A stretch of 64,000 nucleotides of DNA from positions 11,533,583-11,597,582 of the forward strand of contig CM052359.1 of NCBI GenBank assembly GCA_028551475.1, written 5' to 3'. The position numbers and the translations under genes were made by a program. This DNA comes from Casuarina equisetifolia (taxonomy: Eukaryota > Streptophyta > Magnoliopsida > Fagales > Casuarinaceae). The notes beneath the pieces are model-generated. The model had not been told where the DNA came from. It did no database searches and saw only the letters and a list, made by a program, of their open reading frames with translations. Each line of letters starts with the position of its first letter. Positions within the stretch are counted from its first letter, which is position 1. Positions 11,088-22,576 of this stretch are shown in pieces.

Positions 11088-14016
11088 AAACATAAGCAAA
11101 CATGTTTGATTATGAACAAAAATGTTGATGCTTGGTTATGGCATATAAAACTTAGGCATATGTGTCTAGCTTTGATAGAAAAATTGTCTAAGAATAATTT
11201 GGTCAATGGTCTTCTTACTCTAAACTTTGACAAAGATAGGTTATGTGAAGCATGTGTTTTGGTAAACATAATCAAAGTAGCTTCAAATTGAAGCTCGTTC
11301 TAGCTACTGTAAGACCATTAGAATTGCTTCACATGAATCTATTTGGTCCTTTGAGAACAACCACTTTAATGACAAATATTGTGTCTTAGTCATAGTAGAT
11401 GACTACACTAGATATACATAGATATATCTACTTATTAGAAAAGATGTCATAGTAGATGACTACACTAGATATACATAGATATATCTACTTATTAGAAAGG
11501 ATGAGGCATTTAAGAAGTTTGTTGACTTTTGCAAAATGATTCAAAATGAAAAGGGTCTTTTTATTGCAAAAATAAGAACTGATCATAGTAGGAAATTTGA
11601 AAATAATCTCTTTAAAAAATTTTTTCCTAAAAATGGAATTTCTCATAATTTTTCAGCATCTAGGACCCTAAAACAAAATGATATTGTCAAAAGAAAGAAT
11701 AGGACACTTCAAAAAATGGCTAGAACTATAATGTATTGAATATAATCTTCCAAAATATTTTTTAGGGGAACCTGTAAGTACAACTTGTTATATTTCAAAC
11801 CGTGCATTCTTGACACCTATTTTGAAAAAGACTTCATTTGAATTATTCTTTAGTAAAAAACAGAACATTTCTTACTTTCATGTCTTTGGAAGCAAATGTT
11901 TTATTTTAAATCATGAAAAGGAGTCATTGGGAAAATTTGATTCTAAAAGTGATAAAGCTATCTTTCTTGGTTACTCTTATACTAGCAAAGGAATATTTAA
12001 TATGAGAACTTTAGTAATGGAAGAATCAATACATGTTAAATTTGAAGATGACTACACTACCTATCACGAAAATAAAATCAATCCAAGTTCAGATGAACAA
12101 GGAAACAATGTGAAGGATGGAGCTAGAGTTGACGAGGAGTTTGAAATAAGAGACTTTTCCTTTCCTAGAGTTAGAGGAGAAGTAGATTAGCAACACATAT
12201 TAGGTGATCTCACTAATAAGGTAAGTACATGGTCACGGTATCACAACACTTGTGAGCATTAAGCCTTCTTGTCTTAAGTAGAGCCAAAGAAGACAAATGA
12301 AGCTCTTGAAGATGAAAGTTGGTTTCTTGCCATGCAAGAAGAGTTGAATTAGTTTGAGAGAAATCAAGCCTAAAACTTGGTTCCTAGACCAAAATGCCAT
12401 CCAATTATTGGCACAAAATAGTTATTTAGAAATAAGTTAGATGAAAATGAAATCATCACTAGGAATAAAGCTAGATTAGTTACACAAGGGTATAGCCAAG
12501 AGGAAGGAATATCCTATGATGAAACTTTTACACCAATAGCTAGATTAGAATTTGTTAGCATGTTGTTGGCATTTGCTTGTTGTATGAACTTTACTTTCTT
12601 TCAAATGGACGTCAAGAGTGTTTTCTTAAATGGTGTCGTTAAATAAAAAGTGTATGTTGAACAACCAAATTTGAAGATCCAATGTATCCTGAACATGTGT
12701 TTAAGCTTTCAAAAGCTTTGTATGGACTTAAACAAACCCCACAAGCTTGGTATGATAAGCTGAGTAATTTTTTGCTTAGTGCAGATTTCAAAAAAAAGAA
12801 AAGTGGATAATACATTATTCATCAAAACAAAAGAAAAAGACATTATAATTGTTCAAATCTATGTTGATAATATTGTATTTGGTTATACTAATCTTATTTT
12901 ATGTAAAGAACTTGCTAAATCTATGCAAAATGAGTTTGAGATAAGCATGATGGGTGAGTTGACTTATTTCTTAGGCCTTTAAATAAAACAATCCAGTAGA
13001 GGCATTTTTATAAGTCAAACCAAGTATGTAAAAAAATTAATTAAGAAATACAAGATGCATGATTCCAAACCTATAAACACTTCAATAAGCATATCTACTT
13101 CTTTATCATATGATGAAAAATGGGCTAGTGTTGATTCAAAACTGCATATATTTGAAAGACATGACCACATTAGGAATTTAGTATCCTATAGACATAATTC
13201 TTGATTTGCATGCTTTTAATGATTTTGACTATGATAGGTGTAAGATAGATAGAAGGAGCACAAGTGGTGCTTATCATCTCCTAGAAAACATGTTGATTTC
13301 TTGGTACTTAAAGAAACAAAATAGTGTAGCACTTTCCTCCACTGAGGTTGAATGCATAGCTACTACTATTTATGCTAAGATTCTATGATCTTTTTTATAA
13401 TGACAAATAAAGGGAGCGAGATTGTTGCACATGCATGTTTAAGACTAACTAGTGCAAAAAGTAGGATGACTCTTTAACACGCTAAAAGTATGTTTCAAAA
13501 GGTGTTATTGCTAAATGATGAATGTTATGATATATATTGCTGTTGGTTATTGAGAAATAAATTGAAAAATAATTGTTGTTATTGTCATTGATAATTCCAT
13601 GCAATATTCTTATAGCAAGAAATAATACACCTTGCTCACTTTTTATGAAAATTCTACTTTTTTGGTTGTCATGAAAAACATTTGATTTAATACATTTTGC
13701 TCATTTCATTGATGACATGTGCTAATGTATGCTTAAGTGATGAAAATTTTGTCATCATCAAAAGTGGGGAAATTGTTGAAAAAAGATATGTTTTGCTGTG
13801 ACAAAATTTGTTGATAAATGTATATAAATATTTTTCATATATTGATGTGCAAAATAAAACTAAAGGGAGTAAAATGTGTGCAAATTATAATATCAATTAA
13901 TGATATTATAAAATAGCTGGTCTCCTACATCCTAATATATTGCAATCTTATCTAAGTCTTAAAAGAATATTTCTTAAGTAAAGAGAAAATATTAGTTGCA
14001 TAATAAAGAGAATTTG
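11088..14016 (+). mobile_element. SIRE/Maximus-type Ty1-copia relic 1 (plus strand, 5'-truncated)
   Basis: Pol-domain fragments occur in the order of a copia element: GAG-pre-integrase (11052-11291, 'WLWHIKLRHM'), integrase (about 11330-12190), reverse transcriptase (about 12270-13000, with IYVDNIVFGYTN where an intact enzyme has YVDD) and RNase H (about 13200-13388, RRSTSGAYHLL ... SWYLKKQ ... ALSSTEVE). Frames are broken by stops and shifts; gag and protease are missing. A polypurine tract 'aaaagtggggaaat' precedes the 3' LTR start TGTTGAAAAAAG at 13774. That LTR breaks off at 14016, where an oppositely oriented LTR starts. The 'FGYTN' block and 'catcatcaaaagtgggg' tract are typical of the Sirevirus lineage. 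Non-functional. Confidence 0.85.
11391..11504 (+). repeat. 57-bp tandem duplication in integrase of copia relic 1
   Basis: Two adjacent copies, 11391-11447 and 11448-11504, begin 'catagtagatgactacacta' and differ by about one base. The unit is 19 codons long, so it keeps frame. It is local to this relic and absent from the opposite-strand copy at 18000-18185. Confidence 0.9.
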
Positions 14017-15470
14017 TGTTAGATATAATGGCTAACTAAGAAGAGGGAGGTTGAATTGGTTATTTAACTATCAATGTTTATTATTTAGTTTCTCAAACAC
14101 ACCAACACTTATCAACATAAACTACAAAAATAAACAATGTTGGACAACAAGAACAATTACAAGATTTACCACGGTGGTTCAACACTCACATCTACGTCCA
14201 CTCTTTTCTTTCTTCAACTTAACCAATTGAAGTCCACTTTATTCACTAATTAGGAGAAAACGTTCTCTTAATCTTTCCAATTCATTCTTAAAGGAATTAT
14301 AGAACTTTAGAGTTACAATCAAAGGTTGTTTCAACCTTGTTAGAAGAGCAAATCCTTAAATAATGTATAGTTTGTAAGAGATATTGCTTATAAGTGAGCT
14401 TGCTAAAGATATTAAGTACAAATCCAAGCTCTAATCATGAAACCTCTAAATTTCAGCAAATTAGAGTTTTAGATTTACAACCAAGTTTATGTGCAAATAA
14501 TAATCAGAGTTCAATTAGTACATAAACAAGAGTATATAATCACAATAATATAATCTTTGAAGAATATCACTGAAGATGTTCACTAAATTGCAACACTTTG
14601 AGTAATCTTGATTTCTCCTTTTGATTTCTCTATAATCTTATGCAAGATCTCCTTTTAAAATAGTAGAATGGAAGCTTTTATAAGAGATTTAAATAATAGA
14701 AGTTGATTTGAGGTTTCTATCAAACCTAATGAAATCAGAGACTTCTTCCCATTAAAAGATTGAAGTAGTTTTATCATTCTACAGTTAAGACTTCAATTCA
14801 AGCTCTTAATCATCACAACTGCCTATTCTAACATTTAATTACTTCTCATTTCTTCTCATTGGGAGAATGCACATTTAGCTGTAAAAAGAGTAGTTTTTCT
14901 TGTTGTCTTGATTGAGTTAGAAGCTAGGGCTTTTAATTGCATGAAACAATTTAGGGCACTTGACCCTTAGTTGAACGGTGCCATTTCAATGAGCTTGTAA
15001 CACATTCTCAATTAAGTGTTGTATTGGGCTTATGTGTTGTGGGCCTAGATCAACTTGCATCTCATGAGCTCAAACCAGCTTGCTTCTTGAGGGCTTGAGA
15101 TTCTAGGATCAGACCTAAGTTCTTAGATCAAGCTTACATTAGCATAAGCTTATCAATTAAGTTAGACCACTTTAGCATAAATTTCCTGCAATAACATAAA
15201 AACTAGCATCACATTCTTTTTAATATGAATACCATGCAACCAATATTTTATCTTTTCCTTTTTATTGTTTAATGTATTCTTTTAGAACTTGAATAAGGTT
15301 GCAATATATAAGGATATAAGAAACTGGCTACTTTATAATATCATTAATTGATATTATAATTTACACATCTTTTACTTCATTTAATTCTATTTTAGACATA
15401 AATATATGAAAAAAATTTATATACATTTAACAACAAAATTTTTCATAACAAAATATATCTTTTTCCAACA
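14017..15470 (-). repeat. 3' LTR of SIRE-type copia relic 2
   Basis: Read on the minus strand, the LTR starts TGTTGGAAAAAG at 15470, right after a purine tract (complement of 15471-15485), and ends CTAACA at 14017. The ends are thus TG..CA with near-complementary termini over about 1454 bp. Its first ~280 bases align with the plus-strand LTR start at 13774-14016, making an inverted pair. Its last part (14063-14350) is repeated at 18634-18915. Confidence 0.8.
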
Positions 15471-18400
15471 ATCTCCATTTTTTTTATGATGAAAAATTTT
15501 TCATAAGTTAAGCATACAATAACACATGTAATCAATAACAAAGTGAGCAATCATGACAGCCAGCATAGCAGAGTTTTCACACACAGTGCATAGTGAGCAA
15601 AGTGAGAAATATTAGTAGTTATTTTGAATCTAATTCTCAATAACCAGCATCCTAGCATTCAACATGCAACTAGTAGCAGTAACACTAGTTAAGAAAATAT
15701 TTTCAACATATTTTCAAGGTGTTAGAGTCATCCTACTTTCTGCACTAGTTAGTCAGAAATGGAACATACATGTGCAATAATGCTCTCTCCCCTCCTTTTT
15801 GTCATAATAAAAAAGAGCATGTGATAAGTCAAGGAGATATGATTAAATGTGATTTAAGTAGTAAGAGAATAGAATGGCTTACTTGATGAGGTAGATGAAA
15901 TTGCACGGTGCTCCCCCTCAAAACAAGCTTATGCACAAGTTATACAAGAGCAAAAAATAGTGTATAATAACAAAGCATAAAATTTAAGAGATGTTTTCAA
16001 ACAAGCACATGCCAAGCTCTCACCGAAGAGCATAGAATTTTTCTTTATCCAATTTTTATTAAAGATATCAGTAAGTTATTGGTTAGTTTGAAAAATTCAA
16101 GAGCAATATCACATTTTTGTACATGGTCTCTAATAAAATGATGCCTCATCTCTATATGCTTAATTTTAGAGTATTGTATTGAATTTTTTGTTAAGTTTAT
16201 GGCATTAGTATTATCACATTGCAATGGAACATTGGTGGAGTAAACACCATAATCTTCCAATTGTTGTTTCATCCATAAAATTTAAGCACATAAACTAGTA
16301 GCAACTATGTATTTAGCCTAGTGTGGTTGTGTCTTTCAAATATCTAAATATTTGTTTAACAACTATTAAATGTTGTTCTTTTGGATCATATTGATATCTA
16401 GCACTCAAACACATACTAAACATGATATTAGGTTTAGATGTAGTCAAATAAAGCAATGAACCAATAATTTCTCTATATAGTTTTGAATCAACACTGGGCT
16501 CTTTCTCATCATATGATAAAGAAATAAATGTGCTTATGGGAGTGTTTATGGGTTTGGAAACATGCATATTGTATTTCTTAATTAATTCATTTTCATTTTT
16601 GGTTTGACTTATAAAAATTCCTTTGTTAGTTGGTTTGATTTGAAAACTTAGGAAATAAGTTAATTCACCCATCATACTCATCTCAAATTCATTTTGCATA
16701 GATTCAGCAAAGTCTTTACATAGAGCAAGATTAGTAGAACCAAACACAATATCATCAACATAAATTTGAACAATTAGAATTTCTTTTTCTTTTATTTTAA
16801 TGAATAATGTGTTATCCACTTTTTCTTTTTTAAAATATGTAATGAGTAGAAAAGTACTCAGCTTATCATACCAAGCCCGCAAGACTTGTTTAAATCCATA
16901 TAAAGCTTTTGAAAGCTTGAAAACATGATCAAGACACATTGGATCTTCAAATTTTGATGGTTGTTCAACTTACACTTCTTCTTTTACAATATCATTTAAG
17001 AAAGTACTCTTTACATCCATTTAAAACAGAGTAAAATTCATACAACAAGCAAATGCCAGTAGTATTCTAATAGCTTTTAATTTGGCTACCAATGCAAAGG
17101 TTTCATCATAGTTTATTAATTCCTCCTAACTATCATTCCTCCTAGTGATAATTCCATTTTCATCTTGCTTATTTCTAAATACCCATTTAGTGCCAATAAT
17201 CGGATGGCCTTTTGGCCTAAGAACCTAATTCCATACCTAACCTCTTTTAAACTAATTTAACTTTTTCTGCATAACAACTTCTTTGGCTCTACTTGAGACA
17301 ACAATGCTTAGTGTTCACAGGTATTGTGATACTATAATCGTGTACTCACTCTTTTAGTGAGATCTCCTAATATTTCTTGCTAATCTACTTCCCTTTTAAG
17401 TCTAAGAAAGGAAAAGTCTGTTATTTCAGACTCCCTTTTAACTCTAGCTCCATCATTCTCATTATTTTCTTGTTCATTTGAATTAGGATTGATTTTGTTT
17501 TCAAGATGGGCAAGGTAGTCATCTTCAAACTTAACATGTATTGAATCTTACACTATTAGAGTTCTCTTATTGAAAACTTTATAGGCTTTCCTAATATAAG
17601 AGTAATCGAGAAGTATAGCCCCATCATTCTTAAAGTCAAATTTTCCAAGTGGCTCCTTACCATAATTTAAAACAAAGCATTCACTACCAAAGACATGGAA
17701 GTAAGAGATATTTGGTTTCCTACCAAAAAATAATTCAAATGAAGTCTTTTTTAAGATAGGTCTTAATAATGCACGATTTGAAATATAATAAGCTGTAAGC
17801 ATAGCTTCTCCTTAAAAGTGTTTAGGAAGATTATATTTACACATCATAGTTCTAGCCATTTCTTGAAGTGTCCTATTCTTTCTTTCCACAACACCATTTT
17901 ATTGTGGGGTTTCAGGTGCTGAAAAATTATAAGAGATTCCATTCTTAAAATATAAATTTTCAAAAAGGTGATTTTCAAATTCCCCACCATGATTAGTTCT
18001 TATTTTTGTAATAGAAAACCTTTTCCATTTTGAATCATTTTACAAAAGTCAGCGAACTTTTCAAATGCTTCATCCTTTCTAGCAAGTAGATATACCCATG
18101 TATATCTAGTGTAGTCATCTACTATGACTGAAACATAGTATTTGCCATTTAGAGTGCTTGTTCTCAAAAGACTGAACAAATCCACATGAAGTAATTCTAA
18201 TGGTCTTGCATTAGCTAGAATGAGCTTTGATTATGTTTGCCTTTTACACATGCTTCACATAGCCTATTTTTATCAAAACTTAGAGTAAGAAAACCTTTGA
18301 CCAAATTATTCTTAGGTAGTTTTTCAATCAAACCTAGACTTGCATGTCCAAGTTTTCTATGCCACAAAAAAGCATCAACATTTTTATTTACAATCAAACA

Positions 18401-18633
18401 TGTTGTTCAACAGATAATTCACGAAGATTTAGCACATAAATGTTGTCTTTTCTTTTTCCAGTGATCCTTATATCATGCTCCATGTGTTTAACAAGATAAA
18501 GTTCTTTTCTAAACTTTATTTTAAAATGTTTGTCACAAAGTGGACTTATAGCCAGCAAGTTAAATTTCAATTCATCCACAAATAAAACTTTTGAAATGAG
18601 TAGAGTTTTTAGATTACCTATAGTCTCCATACC
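15471..18633 (-). mobile_element. SIRE/Maximus-type Ty1-copia relic 2 (minus strand), internal region
   Basis: On the minus strand the order is GAG-pre-integrase (18645-18215; AFLWHRKLGHASLGLIEKL), integrase (18185-17548; VIVDDYTRYTWVYLL), reverse transcriptase (about 17050-16313; intact catalytic YVDD in IYVDDIVFGSTNLALCKDF) and RNase H (16272-16045). Better preserved than relic 1, it still has stops between blocks and lacks gag, protease and PBS. The internal region stops abruptly at 18633, where sequence from the 3' end of its own LTR begins; the junction lies in the shared motif 'tttaactatcaatg'. A deletion joining the 5' LTR remnant to pol explains this. About 7% of the internal part (15471-16040) is AT-rich non-coding 3' leader. 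Confidence 0.85.
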
Positions 18634-18915
18634 TTTAACTATCAATGTCTATTATTTAGTTTCTCAAACACACCAACACTTATCAACATAAACTACAAAA
18701 ACAAACAATGATGGATAGTAAGAACAAGCACAATATTTAGCATGGTGGTTCAACACTCACACCTACGTCCACCCTTTTTTTCTTTTAACTCAACTAATTA
18801 AAGTCCACTTTACTCACTAATTAGGAAAAAATATTCTCCTAATCCTTCTAATTCCTTCTCAAAGGAATTACAAAACTTTATGGTTTCAATTAAAGGTTAT
18901 TTTCAACCTTGTTAC
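18634..18915 (-). repeat. Remnant of the 5' LTR of copia relic 2
   Basis: This direct repeat of 14063-14350 (about 80-85% by eye) has the same plus-strand orientation, including 'tggttcaacactcacacct' against 'tggttcaacactcacatct'. Homology ends near 18915; the rest of this LTR is not visible. The following 18930-19440 is AT-rich and looks like another decayed LTR, without recognisable borders. Confidence 0.7.
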
Positions 18916-19486
18916 AAGAGCTAATAATTTTATTTTTATATAGTTATTTTACCCTATTTTTAAGCAATAAATAATGTAATGCTTATGAGAAAAAATGTGG
19001 TCAGAATATCAAGATTAAGAGAGTTAAGATAAGCTTAGGCTTTGGATGATTGTTATTGGATTTTCTATTGTTGTTGGGTTTTCTAAATAATTAGAAAACC
19101 TAGTCATGTTAAGAGTTTAAAGCCTAATTAATATAGGAGTTCAAAACCTAATTCTTTTGGATCTCCAAATCCACTTCTATTAAATAAGAGATAGGTCTAA
19201 ACCAAAATCCTATTTAAGAGAAAGGAAGAGGCAAAAGAAAGGGGATGAGAAAATTCAATACAACTCAAGAGAGAGGCTAAAAATTCAAAGTTTTCTTGAA
19301 GAAACATGATTAGTAGTTAGATAGTGCTGATAAACTATCACACCAAAGCGTGGGAGGATTAGATTGTTTTACATGAAGATCTTGTAATAGAGCTTTTATT
19401 TAAATAAGTTCTGTAGCAATATCAATAAGACATTTTAGCTTAGCTTTTGTACTAGAGTGAGCAACAATCTTTTGTTTTCTAGAACT

Positions 19487-20040
19487 CTAAGAAATTAAAT
19501 TTGTTTCAAGAAAAATACAAAATCCTCCAATTGATTTACGATCATTATAATCACTAGCCCATCCAACATTAGAATATGCATGTAGATTATCATTTGATGA
19601 TTTTGTTATTTGAATACCACATCTAGGTGTGTTAACTAGAAAATGTAGAATACGTTTGACAAATGCCCAATGAGTAAGACTAGGGGCATGCATGTATTAA
19701 CATGCAATGTTAACAACATAGGAAATATCAGGACGTGTAACTATTAAACATTGAAGAGATCCAATAATACTACGATAGTGTGTGCGATTTGAATAGGGTT
19801 CACCATTAGTTATAGATGGTGGATGATTTATTGTGCATGGTGTAGACACCCTTCAGGCTTCATCCATTTTGGGTCAAAAAATTATTTCATGAGCAAACTT
19901 TGCTTGATAAAGAAAAAGACTATTTGTGGAATATTTAGCTTCAATTCCCAAAAAATAATGTAAGTTACTTAAGTTCTTAATATCAAATTCAGTACTACTT
20001 AGTCCATGCATTTCATTTAATAATTAGAGCAAAGTTAAGC
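19487..20040 (-). mobile_element. Ty1-copia fragment: end of RT plus RNase H
   Basis: On the minus strand from about 20034 down, broken frames read LSNLHYFLGIEAKYS, then YRSIIGSLQCLIVTRPDISY, then HWAFVKRILHFLVNTPRCGI and NVGWASDYNDRKSIGGFC. This is the classical copia C-terminal RT to RNase H junction. It is a different lineage from the SIRE relics to its left. Stops and a frameshift near 19855 show it is dead. No LTRs can be assigned. Confidence 0.85.
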
Positions 20041-20047
20041 ATACTTT

Positions 20048-20702
20048 TGATAACTGCAAGCTGTTAAATCTATTCAATACTGCGAAAGCTTGAAGGTTTC
20101 ATATGCAAAGTGTCCTCTTAAAATTAGATTCTGATATTATATAAAAAAAATTAATTTTTTTCTCAAATAATTATTACTACTGTATCAAAGCGAAATTTCA
20201 GATAATTTTGGGTCCATTCTACCAACAATTTGCTTGCTCAGCATGAAACCTGCACCTCGAGTTGATACTGCAGAGACATTGACTCCTACTCAAGACAGCG
20301 AAGCTTAGCGAAGCATTAATAGCCAGAGCAGATTTATCCGGCGAATTTTTTTTCCCTTTGTCTTTAGTTTCACATTTTGTCAGCAGTAGACTGCAAGTGG
20401 GTTGCCGTAGTTGATAGGATGAAATTAATTTATGGCGCACAAAAGTTGATCAAGTTGTTGGCTCGAACCTCCAACAGATGATAGAGCCACCAGATTCGGC
20501 GCGTCCTGTTTTTTCTTTCTTTTTTTCTCAGTTCTGTGTTCAGTCAGGGGGCGTATTGCAAGTGGGTTGCCGTCATTTTATGAAATTGAATTCTGGGCCT
20601 TTTAACTGTTTTAATTGGAGGAAAGCCAAACGGACTTCCGATAACGGCAAGCTATTTAATCTATTCAACGCGGGAAAGGTTGAATCTTCCGCGTATATAT
20701 AA
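20048..20702 (+). repeat. Duplicated promoter modules upstream of the F-box/PP2 pair
   Basis: Two short modules each occur twice. 'gcaagtgggttgccgt' is at 20393-20408 and 20558-20573. A ~60-bp block with 'aatctattcaa' is at about 20048-20110 and 20639-20702, about 80% alike. The second block runs into the TATA box of the first F-box gene; the first block is orphaned beside a copia fragment. It may be the remains of another promoter of the same tandem family. Confidence 0.6.
20694..20702 (+). promoter_or_regulatory. TATA box of F-box/PP2 gene 1
   Basis: 'tatatataa' is 116 bp upstream of the chosen ATG at 20818. That is a normal distance for a TATA box plus a 5' leader of roughly 80 bases. Confidence 0.65.
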
Positions 20703-20817
20703 GAAATGGATCACCAAGATATTTCAGGGAAAGGAACCGGTGGTTTCTCAGATTTGGCTGGTTTTGGTTCCACTTGGTTTCATAATTTTTCTGTCGAACT
20801 TAACGCGGGGCATAGCC

Positions 20818-22040
20818 ATGGAGATGCTGCCGGAAGACTGCATATCCGCAGTTCTTTGCAGGACGTCTCCCCTGGAAGCGTGCAGATGGTCAACGTTGTC
20901 ATCGACCTTTCGGTCGGCAGCGCTGTACGATGTTGTCTGGGAGAGTTTCCTGCCCGCTGACTATAAGGATCTGGTCTCGAGGTTGGTCACTCCTCTGACG
21001 TTTACCTCAAAGAAGGAGCTTTTTCTTCTCCTCTGCAATCCGGTTATCATAGACGGAGGTAAAAAGGTAGGTTTGCAAATGATCTCATGCACCGAAAACT
21101 TAATGTTCTCTAGAAAAATCTGAAGGATAGAGTGACTTCTCATGGACCCGTAAAGGTTGCTCAGATCCAAACAGATAAAGAAAAAGAAAAAGAAAATCTA
21201 TATTTGGAACCCATTGAATTTCGAAGGAAAAAGTTTATGAATTTTCAGTGGAAATAAAACATGTATTAAATGTGTAGTTACATCATATTCACGTTAGAAA
21301 TGTCGTTTTTCTGTTTGAAATTCCAAATAACGAAGAGCTTCAAGTTAGAGAGATCATCTGGGATAATATCCTATCTGCTGTCTGCAAGAGAACTTTCCAT
21401 AACAGGAAGCAGCGACCCAATGAGCTGGAGCTGGAGATCTACACCTGAATCAAGGTTACTTTACTCTTGTTCTTTAAAATCCCCTAGAACTCGATGATAA
21501 ATGTTTTCTGTTGTCTGGCAAAGAGGAAGAGAGGCGAAAACAAACTGAGAGATATATTTGAGTTTTTTCTTACGCAGGTTCTTGGAAGTGGCTCAGCTCA
21601 GAACAACCCATTGGCTAGAAATTCATGGCAAAATAAAGACTGAAATTCTTTCACCAAACACAACGTACGGGGCTTATCTGGTGATGAAAATTTACGATCA
21701 AGCGTATGGGCTTGATGCAATACCGTCTGAAATATCAGTTGCGGAAGGCGACCAAATACGTAATCGCACGGTTTATCTACGACGTCATGGGGATGGCGAG
21801 AAACAACGAATGGAGTGCCTATTTTATATGAACCGCATGGAAGTGCTGAGAAAGAGAGTGACAGAAAGAGACGAACAGGTCCCAATTGAAAGACGGGATG
21901 GATGGATGGAGATCGAGCTGGGCGAGTTCTTTACTGGCGAAGCTTCCAAGGAGGTAAAGATGAGTTTGATGGAAATAAAGGGATATCAATTAAAAGGAGG
22001 ACTCGCCATTGAAGGAATCGAAGTAAGGCCTATAGACTAG
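20818..22040 (+). CDS. F-box protein with PP2/Nictaba lectin-like domain, gene 1
   Basis: Exons are 20818-21066, 21336-21454 and 21578-22040 (TAG), giving 276 residues. Phase 0 and phase 2 junctions match those of the next gene exactly. The N-terminal F-box (LPEDCISAVLCRTSPLEACR, then VVWESFLP, residues about 3-50) should bind SKP1 in an SCF ubiquitin ligase. The C-terminal phloem-protein-2/Nictaba domain (residues about 85-275) has the family's LSARELSITGSSDPMSWSW, EVAQLRTTHWLEI and ERRDGWMEIELGEFF blocks and may bind glycans. In this PP2-B family the architecture links carbohydrate recognition with ubiquitination, often under stress. An in-frame upstream extension to 20680 would start at or before the TATA box and is not credible. 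Paralogue of the gene at 22577-24321. Confidence 0.93.
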
Positions 22041-22576
22041 TTGAAGGAATTCTGTAGAGAAATGGGTACCGAGATGATATGTATTTTACAATAAATGTTT
22101 CAAATCGATTCTTTCATTTGTAGTCTTGTTATATATATGTATTTTTGTTTAAGATTGTGCTTTTGGAATGCGTGAAAGGAAGGTCTGTTTGATTGTTTCT
22201 TCTTCGCAAGACGACATCTGGTTATCATATTCTATGGTAATTAGAGATATTCACGGCACAGCAACTACACAAGTCTTTTCCGCCGGAGGTTAACGCCGTT
22301 GGTTCCTTCCGAAATTCCGATGAGTCACAAAGAGAGAAAACGAAATCAGAATAAAAAAATTAGAAAATCACATGAGTTTGGAATTTCGTTCACTTCATTA
22401 TGTCGCCATTTGCAGCCCATCCAGAGAAAACATGTCGTCATAACAACGACATTATTGAATAGCTGGTAAAAGGAGGTCCACCTGTACTATCCATGGATTA
22501 AGTACAAAGACCTAAAGAGGGAGTCATCGTCCATCGTCTCTTTCCTTAATATTATTTGACAGGAAAGGTGAAGATC

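Noticed and set aside
14017-15470. Possible protein gene between the two SIRE relics
   Set aside because: The stretch is bounded by LTR termini, its end repeats at 18634-18915 and it has no frame longer than 60 codons.
20680-20817. In-frame 5' extension of F-box/PP2 gene 1
   Set aside because: It starts before the TATA box at 20694 and adds a non-family sequence; the ATG at 20818 begins the conserved F-box.
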